DNA from: Paenibacillus sp. N3.4
GTDB lineage: Bacteria; Bacillota; Bacilli; Paenibacillales; NBRC-103111
Assembly (NCBI RefSeq): GCF_008017805.1
Contig: NZ_VRTT01000026.1
Coordinates: 1 to 64,000 of the forward strand
Direction of reading: 5' to 3'
DNA length: 64,000 nt
In this document: positions 56,108-63,262 of the stretch, piece after piece
Numbering within the stretch: position 1 is the stretch's first letter
Layout: every line of letters begins with the position of its first letter
The notes under the pieces: generated by a model
Seen by the model: the letters and a program-made list of their open reading frames with translations, nothing else
What the model was told of the DNA's origin: nothing
Database searches by the model: none
Position numbers and translations under genes: made by a program

Positions 56108-56449
56108 ATGATTGGAAAACGTGTACAACAATTGAGAAAAGAGAAAGGCCTGTCCCTGACAGAATTGGCAGAACGCGCAGGCGTTGCCAAGTCATATATC
56201 AGCAGCTTGGAACGAGACATTCAGAAGAATCCGTCGATTCAATTTCTTGAGAAAATTGCAGCTGTATTAAAAGTACCTGTCGACAGGTTGATTGATGATC
56301 AGGAAGAAATGGCTCCAAATGACCGTGAGCTGGATCAGGAATGGTATGAGATCATTAAGGAAGCCATGACTTCAGGTGTTGACAAACAGCAGTTTCGGGA
56401 ATTTTTAGATTTCAATAAATGGAGAATGAAACGTCCAAACGATGAGTAG
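56108..56449 (+). CDS. sinR: SinR-like biofilm master repressor, second copy
   Basis: 113 residues, start ATG with GAGGGAAGATCTGAA. The HTH 'RVQQLRKEKGLSLTELAERA' with recognition helix 'KSYISSLERDI' covers 4-60; the C-terminal 'LDQEWYEIIKEAMTSGVDKQQFREFLDF' is the SinI-binding hook. By homology it binds GTTCTYT half sites; such palindromes stand before the EPS and lasso operons here. The SinI gene is 21 bases downstream on the other strand. Confidence 0.9.
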   Translation: MIGKRVQQLRKEKGLSLTELAERAGVAKSYISSLERDIQKNPSIQFLEKIAAVLKVPVDRLIDDQEEMAPNDRELDQEWYEIIKEAMTSGVDKQQFREFLDFNKWRMKRPNDE

Positions 56450-56470
56450 TATTGAGTTCGTTAATGAATG

Positions 56471-56650
56471 CTACGGGGACGTACAAGTGTTCGTTGCTGT
56501 TGAAATGTGTGGATTTTTCATGGGTTGATAGGGGCTTCTTAAGAATGCGCGGATATCCTCCAACGTAAGACCCAACTTACGTGCACTCATAATCAGATTC
56601 ATCCATTCTGCATCAAACTCTTCGGTTTTCATCTGGTTTAACATACTCAT
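56471..56650 (-). CDS. sinI: SinI-like anti-repressor
   Basis: 59 residues, ATG 56650 preceded by GGAGGGG at 8 bases. It is short and easily missed. 'EFDAEWMNLIMSARKLGLTL' followed by 'EDIRAFL' aligns with the B. subtilis SinI core 'LDQEWVELMVEAKEAN' and 'PEEIRKYL', and with the C-terminal hooks of both SinR-like proteins here. There is no HTH. By homology it binds SinR and releases its target promoters. It converges with sinR, 21 bases apart, and has paired GATAC operators upstream. Confidence 0.88.
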   Translation of the reverse strand: MSMLNQMKTEEFDAEWMNLIMSARKLGLTLEDIRAFLRSPYQPMKNPHISTATNTCTSP

Positions 56651-56680
56651 AGTTATAACCCCTCCACAATCATCCGATGT

Positions 56681-56766
56681 GATACAAATCGTATCTTACT
56701 GCTTATTATTGCACGTTTTTTCCGTGAAATCAATCCTGCAATTATTAAAATTATACAAAGTGTATC
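56681..56766 (-). promoter_or_regulatory. sinI promoter with two GATAC-type operators
   Basis: On minus, TTGATT (56733-56728) and AATAAT (56710-56705) are 17 bases apart. The perfect palindrome GATACAAATCGTATC (56681-56695) lies just downstream at about the transcription start; TATACAAAGTGTATC (56752-56766) with one mismatch lies upstream. Repression of sinI by the unknown regulator of these sites is inferred. The region could also affect the gene at 56849. Confidence 0.65.
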
Positions 56767-56848
56767 AGGAATAAGGTGAATCCCTCGACAAATAACACGT
56801 GAATACCGGAAATCGCCTCAATAAACGGGAGAGGGGAGGGATTACCTG

Positions 56849-57715
56849 GTGAATGGTAAGCGCCTTAGTCGCAGGACATTTCTCAAGAACAGCCTATTTA
56901 CCATAAAAGCTCTTGCTGCCCTAGCGGGAGTTGGCGGGCTTTATAGTATTTTCGGAGAGCGGTTTTGGATCCAAACCAAAATGGTTCGTCTTTCATATCG
57001 TCGTTATCCTTTATCCTTCGCAGGCATGCGGATTGTCCAATTTAGCGATACACATATTGGAAAGTATTACAGCTTGAATCGATTAGAAGAAGTCGTTGAA
57101 CTTGTTCAAAAGCAAAAACCTGATTTGATCTGCTTTACAGGGGATCTATTTGATTCTAAATTCGGGGAAGTAAGCGATGACGTCATTCCGATTCTAGCTC
57201 GACTTCAAGCCGATTTGGGTAAATTTGCAGTTCTTGGTAATCACGATATGCGTTTGAATGCCAAACGGGTCGTGGATGTGCTGGAGCGCTCAGGTTTTAC
57301 CGTACTTATCAACCAAAGCCGATCTATTGTGCGTGGACATGAGCGATTGCAGGTGGTCGGTATAGATGAAATCTTTCATGGCAAACCTAATTTACCACTC
57401 GCTATGAAGGGGGTAGGACGGGACGATTTCGTACTTTTACTTGCCCACGAGCCGGATTTTGCAGATACAGCCATCTCTTTTCCTGTCGATTTGCAGCTCT
57501 CGGGTCACAGCCATGGCGGGCAGATACGAATCCCTTTTTACGGGAGCATCTTTATACCAGACTTGGCTCAGAAGTATCCGATGGGGCTGTACACCTTCGC
57601 AGACAGTGAGTTTCATGTGTATACAAATCGCGGAATAGGAACAACGTTATTTCCGATCCGGTTCAATTGTCGGCCTGAGATTACGGTCTTTGACCTAGAG
57701 ACTAAGCCGTCTTAA
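56849..57715 (+). CDS. metallophosphoesterase with Tat-type signal (YkuE-like)
   Basis: 288 residues, start GTG. The N-terminal 'SRRTFLKN' followed by a hydrophobic segment is a twin-arginine signal, so it is exported folded. Calcineurin-like motifs are all present: 'FSDTHIG', 'GDLFDS', 'GNHDM' and 'SGHSHGGQ'. YkuE of B. subtilis is a Tat-secreted enzyme of this type associated with the cell wall. The substrate is unknown. It shares its upstream region with sinI. Confidence 0.88.
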   Translation: MNGKRLSRRTFLKNSLFTIKALAALAGVGGLYSIFGERFWIQTKMVRLSYRRYPLSFAGMRIVQFSDTHIGKYYSLNRLEEVVELVQKQKPDLICFTGDLFDSKFGEVSDDVIPILARLQADLGKFAVLGNHDMRLNAKRVVDVLERSGFTVLINQSRSIVRGHERLQVVGIDEIFHGKPNLPLAMKGVGRDDFVLLLAHEPDFADTAISFPVDLQLSGHSHGGQIRIPFYGSIFIPDLAQKYPMGLYTFADSEFHVYTNRGIGTTLFPIRFNCRPEITVFDLETKPS

Positions 57716-57726
57716 ACAAGCAGAAT

Positions 57727-57750
57727 CTCCGCTGGCTTTAGCCAACGGAG
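57727..57750. terminator. hairpin between convergent genes
   Basis: CTCCGCTGGC and GCCAACGGAG pair with a TTTA loop and one mismatch. No clear T run follows in either direction. Confidence 0.45.
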
Positions 57751-57756
57751 TATGTC

Positions 57757-58044
57757 CTAATAGCAGAACCATTTTTTCCAAATATCAAGAGAATCCTTGC
57801 CATCAGTGTCTTCCCACTTCATCTTATCGAAGTCTTTTTTGTTTTTCTTGATTAAATCTTCCAGATTTTTGTCAATCTCTTTCTTATTGCTAGTGACGTA
57901 AGAGAATAGTTGTTGAATGGGTTGTGCCGCACTTTTTTTGTTCTCTGAGGCATTATGAGAGCTTGTTGATGCAGAAGCATAGGCAGGAAATATAATTGCA
58001 CTAAAAAGCAGAAGGATAAGGGATATTCTTACGATTTTATACAT
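57757..58044 (-). CDS. small secreted protein of unknown function
   Basis: 95 residues with GGGAGGT before the ATG. A signal peptide (1-25, 'LILLLFSAIIFPAYASA') is followed by a lysine-rich helical region ending 'KKWFCY'. I do not recognise it. A degenerate SinR-type site (58094-58109) lies upstream, so it may belong to the biofilm regulon. Confidence 0.7.
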   Translation of the reverse strand: MYKIVRISLILLLFSAIIFPAYASASTSSHNASENKKSAAQPIQQLFSYVTSNKKEIDKNLEDLIKKNKKDFDKMKWEDTDGKDSLDIWKKWFCY

Positions 58045-58093
58045 TGTACCTAACCTCCCTTCATGATAAATTAATATGTATGTAGGAGTGGAC

Positions 58094-58109
58094 GTTCGTT
58101 ATAAAGAAT
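58094..58109 (-). promoter_or_regulatory. degenerate SinR-type site
   Basis: GTTCGTTATAAAGAAT matches the 16-bp palindrome at 14 positions. It is 50 bases before the small secreted protein gene on the minus strand. Confidence 0.4.
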
Positions 58110-58169
58110 TATATCGTAAATATTAGGTTTTGAGAACTAGAAAAGGCATAGATCATTTCTATAATTTGT

Positions 58170-58253
58170 GATACAATATGTATCATATAGTGATAAAGAG
58201 GGGGGACTTGGGAATAACATATTTTTTTGGTATTTTTAGATACAATTAGTATC
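58170..58253 (+). promoter_or_regulatory. integrase-like gene promoter with two GATAC operators
   Basis: GATACAATATGTATC (58170-58184) and GATACAATTAGTATC (58239-58253), 69 bases apart, are perfect palindromes in their arms. TTGGGA (58208-58213) and TATTTT (58231-58236) at 17 bases form a possible promoter between them. Confidence 0.7.
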
Positions 58254-58293
58254 AAAACAAATGAATCCGATTAAATGATGTGAGGTGCAACTC

Positions 58294-58800
58294 ATGCAAG
58301 TGGTTCAGCCTATAAGAGAACAAGAGAAAATTGAAGCGATACAAGCCGTGTTGAAAGAACAATCGATTCGAGACTGGCTTCTTTTCACAATTGGGATTAA
58401 TTCCGGACTCCATCTAAGCGATCTTCTTTCGTTGAAAGTAAAAGATGTGATGGATCGAAATATCGTACATGTGCGGGAGGAAAAAACGGGTAAATTAAAG
58501 ACGTTTCAGCTTTCTGCACAGCTGAAGGTATTTATTGAGGATTATATCAGGTATATGGATGAAGACAATTTTTTGTTTCCATCCCAACGGACAGGCAACC
58601 CGATCAAACGAATTCGGGTTTATCGGATTCTGAGCGAAGCTGCCAAGCAAGTGGGGCTATCTGATATTGGTACGCACACGCTCCGAAAAACATATGGTTA
58701 TCATTATTATCTAAAAACGAAAAATGTTTCGGTTTTAAGAGATTTATTTAATCAGTCGGCCCCATCTGTTACTTTAAGATATATCGGTGTAACGAGTTAG
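58294..58800 (+). CDS. tyrosine recombinase-like protein, probably without full catalytic site
   Basis: 168 residues, start ATG 58294 with GAGGTG. Only the catalytic domain is present; there is no N-terminal SAM-like DNA-binding domain. Motifs: 'EEKTGKLKTF' (Lys), 'HTLRKTYGYH' (HxxR) and 'TLRYIGV' (Tyr). The first catalytic Arg is His ('SGLHLSDLL' instead of 'GLR'), and the usual 'GH' before Tyr reads 'FNQSAP'. It may therefore bind DNA without cutting. It is under the GATAC operators, so it may be a regulator or a relic of an integrating element. Confidence 0.8.
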   Translation: MQVVQPIREQEKIEAIQAVLKEQSIRDWLLFTIGINSGLHLSDLLSLKVKDVMDRNIVHVREEKTGKLKTFQLSAQLKVFIEDYIRYMDEDNFLFPSQRTGNPIKRIRVYRILSEAAKQVGLSDIGTHTLRKTYGYHYYLKTKNVSVLRDLFNQSAPSVTLRYIGVTS

Positions 58801-58853
58801 ATATTACTTCAATTCCAAGATCATAGCTGAGCGTTGGGAGTGTTGCTTCTTTT

Positions 58854-58997
58854 ATGAAAAACGAAGAAAAGATTTTGTTAAACATTCATCAAATTCTTCA
58901 GCAGCTAGGTATTGATCCACAGAAGTTTCAACAAACAACAAGCATCTCTTCCTCACCATCTACTCCAAGGAGCGCTCAGCTCTCACAAAAGCAATAA
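58854..58997 (+). CDS. possible 47-residue protein
   Basis: Starts 'MKNEEKILLNIHQILQQLG', helical, then a Ser/Gln/Pro-rich tail. A GGGAG lies 13 bases upstream, which is weak. It overlaps the end of the minus-strand XRE gene by 38 bases, so only one may be real over the overlap. Confidence 0.35.
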   Translation: MKNEEKILLNIHQILQQLGIDPQKFQQTTSISSSPSTPRSAQLSQKQ

Positions 58998-59345
58998 ACC
59001 TTTTTGCTTCATCAGGAGTTAGTCTTCTGCCATCCACAGTCAAAGAGAATTTTTTCAAAATGCTCTCATCCGTTAAATCGAGGTGCTCAACAAACTCGCG
59101 AACATCATGATCAAGAACCATCTCTGGTTGATCTGTTCTGCCGAGCAAATAATCAATAGAAACACTAAAGAAGTTGCAATCTTATTAATCGTTTCGTAAT
59201 CTGGCTCACGGCGGTTTGTTTCATAATGTGAAAGAGCAGCTCTAGAAATACCAATTTTATTGGAGAGTTCTTCTTGAGTCAGTCCTCTTTTCTCACGTAA
59301 TTGCGCAATTCTATCTCCATACTTCAAGTAGGTATCATTCCTCAC
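58960..59345 (-). CDS. XRE-family regulator (one -1 frameshift)
   Basis: About 128 residues when joined. Start GTG 59345 or TTG seven codons later. The HTH 'RIAQLREKRGLTQEELSNKI' and 'SRAALSHYETNRREPDYETI' is complete. The frame breaks near 59175; one more T restores 'IATFFSVSIDYLLGRTDQPE'. The C-terminal part 'EAKRFIAFVRAERSLE' resembles Xre-type phage repressor tails. It is the best local candidate for binding the GATAC-N5-GTATC palindromes, since it lies among them, but this is inference. Confidence 0.78.
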
Positions 59346-59466
59346 TATGTATTTTTTCTATATCCATATTTCCACTGCTTTTAAGGCTGTATCAGAGAAC
59401 TATTATAGCAAAGCAGAGATTCATTTGACTAGATAAAAGATGAAATCATAAAGGAGAGTTATAGGA

Positions 59467-59901
59467 ATGGCAGTGGAAAGAAGGGATAAATTGGAATTGG
59501 TGGTACCATTTATGGGTAAGTTGAATATTGTTCAAATTCGAGATCAGCTAATAAATAGTAAATATACATTAATTGACATTATAGAACTTGAGAAATTCCA
59601 TTTTAAATTTATAAGTTCGTTGTGTTTGCCAACAAATCGTCAGGTCACCTACGGGTTTGAACTCACCATTTTTAATCGTTCAATTCAAGTTGTTGGTGGC
59701 ATTACGTTAGTAAGCAATACGGAAAATGAATACGTATATAAAGCGATAATTAAACAAGATTCGAATGAAGACGCTGATTCTGAAATGCTATACATGATTA
59801 ATCAGCTTGCCGTTAAGCAGGATAATAAATACGGTAAACTAGTGAAAAGCTACTCACCAGAGTCCTTATCCATGGAGAATACAGTCGATTTGATATGCTG
59901 A
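59467..59901 (+). CDS. hypothetical protein
   Basis: 144 residues, AAAGGAGAG before the ATG. An alternating beta pattern ('YGFELTIFNRSIQVVGGITLV') suggests a small beta-barrel-like fold of cytosolic type; there is no signal peptide or membrane helix. No family recognised. It lies between the XRE gene and the zinc-ribbon gene. Confidence 0.7.
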   Translation: MAVERRDKLELVVPFMGKLNIVQIRDQLINSKYTLIDIIELEKFHFKFISSLCLPTNRQVTYGFELTIFNRSIQVVGGITLVSNTENEYVYKAIIKQDSNEDADSEMLYMINQLAVKQDNKYGKLVKSYSPESLSMENTVDLIC

Positions 59902-59981
59902 AGAAGATAAATGAATAAGCAGATCCATCTTTAAATTTGCTTTTATTCGTTGCTTTTTCACAAATTCTGGATCGCCCCCCC

Positions 59982-60032
59982 TTGTAATGTTACAAATCGT
60001 ATCCTATAATTGATTTGTATACATATCGTAAC
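59982..60032 (+). promoter_or_regulatory. promoter with GATAC-type operators
   Basis: TTGTAA (59982-59987) and TATAAT (60005-60010) with a 17-base spacer. GTTACAAATCGTATC (59989-60003) fills the spacer; TATACATATCGTAAC (60018-60032) follows. Both have one or two mismatches to GATAC-N5-GTATC. The arrangement equals that at 13837. Confidence 0.65.
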
Positions 60033-60068
60033 AAAAAGTTAAATACGAGAAATTAAGGGGGGAAGAAC

Positions 60069-60335
60069 ATGAATGTAGATATTGTATATTGTATTCAATG
60101 TAATTCAGTTATGGTGAAGGCAAATGCAAACATGATCTTTAAGACGGGCTTTTATCATACGACGATCCCACTTTGTCTCTGTAAATCGTGTGTTTTCACG
60201 GAGGAAAATAGGTTTAATATTGAAATTATTGGCAATTCACATAAATGTTATACGGATTTTGATCTGCCTTTGTCTTATCAAGTTCTAGGGGCATCTGTAC
60301 ATAAAGTTAACTCCCAGAAAGAAGTTTTTGCTTGA
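60069..60335 (+). CDS. small zinc-ribbon-like protein
   Basis: 88 residues, start ATG after GGGGGGAAGAAC. 'YCIQCNSVMVK' and 'LCLCKSCVF' give two CxxC pairs, suggesting one bound zinc. There is no signal peptide. Possibly a small regulator or adaptor; unknown. It sits behind a strong promoter whose spacer holds a GATAC-type operator. Confidence 0.65.
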   Translation: MNVDIVYCIQCNSVMVKANANMIFKTGFYHTTIPLCLCKSCVFTEENRFNIEIIGNSHKCYTDFDLPLSYQVLGASVHKVNSQKEVFA

Positions 60336-60363
60336 ACATACGAATTAAGGGCATGAAAATTCC

Positions 60364-60404
60364 AAAAAGCCGTCTCTCTTAGTGAAAAAGTGGAGCGGCT
60401 TTTT
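60364..60404. terminator. bidirectional terminator
   Basis: AAAAAGCCG (60364-60372) pairs with CGGCTTTTT (60396-60404); A and T runs on both sides. It serves the zinc-ribbon gene on plus and the DUF2621 gene on minus. Confidence 0.75.
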
Positions 60405-60414
60405 GTCCTTTCTA

Positions 60415-60843
60415 TTACTGCAACAAATGCTTATAAGCACTATAATCAATCTGTTGCTTCTCCAAAAAGCTAGTCAAGCTTTTATAGTCGCGTCGTGGCG
60501 TCGCCAAAATATATCCTTCGATACAATGCTCCCGTGTTACTTCTTTTGCGCCATCTTCCAAAGCAACTTGACCAATTCTGGCAGCGATCGAGTGCTTCGC
60601 AATATCCCGGAACGCTGTAGGTACAGGGGATACCAACTGGTCTAAAAATGTTTTGGAATCATTTGTCCAAAGGTGTCGAGAGTTGTCCACGTAGTGATTT
60701 TGCCAGTCGAGCTTGGATTTACCGTCTTCTTTAGGCAGTACTTTGAGAAATTTCCGAAACATGAAATAGCCGCCGATCGTCATGAAAAAAAGTAGGACAC
60801 ATACCCAAAAAATGATAAACCACATGAAAAAGTCATTGCCCAT
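60415..60843 (-). CDS. DUF2621 family membrane protein
   Basis: 142 residues. One N-terminal membrane helix ('FIIFWVCVLLFFMTIGGYF') is followed by a cytosolic domain with 'LPKEDGKSKLDWQNHYVDN' and 'HLWTNDSKTFLDQLVSPVP'. This is the conserved pattern of DUF2621 in Bacillales. Function unknown. It diverges from nfo. Confidence 0.8.
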   Translation of the reverse strand: MGNDFFMWFIIFWVCVLLFFMTIGGYFMFRKFLKVLPKEDGKSKLDWQNHYVDNSRHLWTNDSKTFLDQLVSPVPTAFRDIAKHSIAARIGQVALEDGAKEVTREHCIEGYILATPRRDYKSLTSFLEKQQIDYSAYKHLLQ

Positions 60844-60963
60844 TTATTTGTCACCTCACTATTTTACATCGTTATATGAAATGAATTATATCAAATTTCT
60901 AGATTTCTTGCGACAATCCGAGTAAAATAAGAAGATAGTGAACACGAAAAGGAGTAATTGATT

Positions 60964-62091
60964 ATGCCGAAAATTGGTTCGCACGTTTCGTTCTCAGATA
61001 AAGGTCTGTTAAATGCGGCTGAAGAAGCCATTTCATACGGATCATCTACATTTATGATATACACGGGGGCTCCGCAAAATACGCGCCGCAAACCGATCGA
61101 AGATCAATATATTGAAGAAGGGAAAGCACTAATGGACAAGCATGCGATTCATGAAATCGTCGTGCATGCTCCATACATTATCAATCTAGGGTCTTATAAG
61201 GAAGATACGTTTGATTTAGCCGTTCGTTTCCTACAAGAAGAAATTCGTCGAACGGATTATATCGGTGTACGCAATATTGTTCTTCACCCTGGTGCTTACA
61301 CAGACAAAGACGCTGAGTATGGGATTGCCCGTATTGCTGAAGGCTTGAACAAAGTGCTCGCCGGAGTGAAAGATACGAACGTCAACATCGCGCTGGAAAC
61401 GATGGCAGGCAAAGGGACAGAGATCGGTAGAAGCTTTGAGGAAATCGCGGCTATCATGGACAAAGTAGCGGATAACGGCAAGCTGACTGTATGTATGGAT
61501 ACATGCCACATTCATGATGCTGGTTATGACATTGTTAATGATCTTGACGGTGTTCTGGATCATTTTGACCGTGTAGTGGGCATAAACAAGCTGGGCGTTA
61601 TTCACTTGAATGATAGTAAAAATCCTCGCGGAGCAAGTAAAGACCGTCACGCGCCTTTAGGTTCAGGTTGGATTGGTTTCCAAGCCATGAATAACGTGGC
61701 TCGTCACGAGAAGTTACAACATCTGCCTATGATTCTGGAAACGCCTTGGATCGGTAAAGAAGACAAAACCCAACGTCCTATGTACGAGGTTGAGATTGCG
61801 CTGCTTTCGGGTAATTTAAGTGGACGCTTTGGCGGGGAGTTCCTAGATCAAGTCGAGAGAATCGATCATTTGTTTGGGAAAAAGGATATTCATTATCGTG
61901 ATTTTATTTTGAATACATGGGATATTTTGAAAAACGATGCGAAAGCGAAGAAAGCGGACGGACGCGAGCCGCTGGAGCGACTGTACGACATCGTGCATGA
62001 AGAGGGTCTATTGCCTGAGCTTAGCGAGGAGCAAATCAATCAACGTCTGACCGTATGGCTCGCTGGTCAAGAAGTGCTCAAGCAAGCTTAA
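60964..62091 (+). CDS. nfo: endonuclease IV with C-terminal extension
   Basis: 375 residues, start ATG 60964 after AAAAGGAG. Zinc-site motifs of the family are present: '[12 protein letters not shown]', 'HPGAY', 'ALETMAGKG', '[13 protein letters not shown]', 'HLNDSK' and 'DRHAPLGSG'. It cleaves DNA at abasic sites in base excision repair. The core ends near residue 290, whereas the usual enzyme has about 280-300 residues; the last 80 ('[16 protein letters not shown]' to the end) are an added helical domain of unknown role. Confidence 0.9.
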   Translation: MPKIGSHVSFSDKGLLNAAEEAISYGSSTFMIYTGAPQNTRRKPIEDQYIEEGKALMDKHAIHEIVVHAPYIINLGSYKEDTFDLAVRFLQEEIRRTDYIGVRNIVLHPGAYTDKDAEYGIARIAEGLNKVLAGVKDTNVNIALETMAGKGTEIGRSFEEIAAIMDKVADNGKLTVCMDTCHIHDAGYDIVNDLDGVLDHFDRVVGINKLGVIHLNDSKNPRGASKDRHAPLGSGWIGFQAMNNVARHEKLQHLPMILETPWIGKEDKTQRPMYEVEIALLSGNLSGRFGGEFLDQVERIDHLFGKKDIHYRDFILNTWDILKNDAKAKKADGREPLERLYDIVHEEGLLPELSEEQINQRLTVWLAGQEVLKQA

Positions 62092-62160
62092 GTTAGAGGC
62101 AGATAAGATTGAATGCTTACGAAGAAAGTTTTTCTGACGGAAAAGTCTTAGGGGGTTAAC

Positions 62161-63030
62161 ATGGAACGAGGAAACAACATAAACAGAGCGAGAATGCTTA
62201 TTTCTTGCCCGGATCAGCCGGGTATTGTAGCGGCAGTTTCGCATTTCTTATTCGAATATGGTGCGAATATCGTGCAATCCGATCAATATACGATGGACCC
62301 AGAGGGTGGTATGTTTTTCATTCGCATCGAGTTTGATTTAGAAGAGCTTGCTAACCGCGCTGAAAAGCTGAAGCAGGATTTTGCAAGTGTCGCTGAAAAA
62401 TTCTCCATGGATTGGAGTCTTTCCTTGGCAAGTCAGAAGAAGCGAATTGCTATCTTCGTATCCAAGGAAGATCATGCCCTGCTTGAGCTGCTCTGGCACT
62501 GGCGTGCAGGTGATCTCAACGCGGATATCGCGATGGTGATCAGTAATCATCCAGATATGCAATCGTTGGTAGAACCATTCGGAATACCTTATCATCATAT
62601 TCCCGTAACAGCAGATACGAAAGATGAGGCTGAACGTCGCCAGTTAGAAGTGGTGGGAGACCAAGTTGATGCTATTGTGTTAGCTCGCTATATGCAGATC
62701 GTGTCGCCATCTTTTATTAAACACTATGCGAATCGAATTATTAACATTCACCACTCCTTCCTACCGGCATTTGTTGGCGGGAAGCCTTACGCGCAGGCAC
62801 ATAATCGCGGGGTGAAAATCATTGGAGCCACCGCTCACTACGTGACGGAGGAACTAGACGGTGGACCCATCATTGAACAGGACGTTCAGCGTGTAAGCCA
62901 TCGCGATAACGTGGAAGATTTGAAGCGGATCGGTCGTCACATCGAGCGTATTGTTCTCGCTAGAGCTGTATCGTGGCATGTGGAAGATCGCATTATCGTC
63001 CATAACAATAAGACGGTTGTGTTTAACTAA
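62161..63030 (+). CDS. purU: formyltetrahydrofolate deformylase
   Basis: 289 residues. An N-terminal ACT domain ('MLISCPDQPGIVAAVSHFL') and a C-terminal formyltransferase-fold domain with 'NIHHSFLPAFVGGKPY' and 'GATAHYVTEELDGGPIIEQD'. It releases formate from 10-formyl-THF, balancing the one-carbon pool. Standard length. Confidence 0.93.
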   Translation: MERGNNINRARMLISCPDQPGIVAAVSHFLFEYGANIVQSDQYTMDPEGGMFFIRIEFDLEELANRAEKLKQDFASVAEKFSMDWSLSLASQKKRIAIFVSKEDHALLELLWHWRAGDLNADIAMVISNHPDMQSLVEPFGIPYHHIPVTADTKDEAERRQLEVVGDQVDAIVLARYMQIVSPSFIKHYANRIINIHHSFLPAFVGGKPYAQAHNRGVKIIGATAHYVTEELDGGPIIEQDVQRVSHRDNVEDLKRIGRHIERIVLARAVSWHVEDRIIVHNNKTVVFN

Positions 63031-63041
63031 ACGGAATGACG

Positions 63042-63076
63042 GGTTGGATCCTTTACATGGATTCAGCCTTTTTTTT
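63042..63076 (+). terminator. terminator of purU
   Basis: GGTTGGATCC and GGATTCAGCC pair around a 7-base loop (63042-63068), followed by a run of eight or more T. Confidence 0.85.
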
Positions 63077-63262
63077 ATACAAATTCAAACTTCTCATAAG
63101 TTAAATGAATGATTTCTCTCTATTACAAGAAAATAATGAATTCAGTGGTTTATTGTGGCAAAGCCTCAAAGCAAATGGTACAATAATGCAAGCGAGAAAA
63201 GTCACTTGTATGTACAAGTAGTTAAATGATGAAACTATAGAAATGTAGGAGGGAATTTTCGA

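Noticed and set aside
58294..60335. Integrated mobile element with integrase and Xre
   Set aside because: No att repeats or replication and transfer genes are visible, and the integrase lacks key residues.
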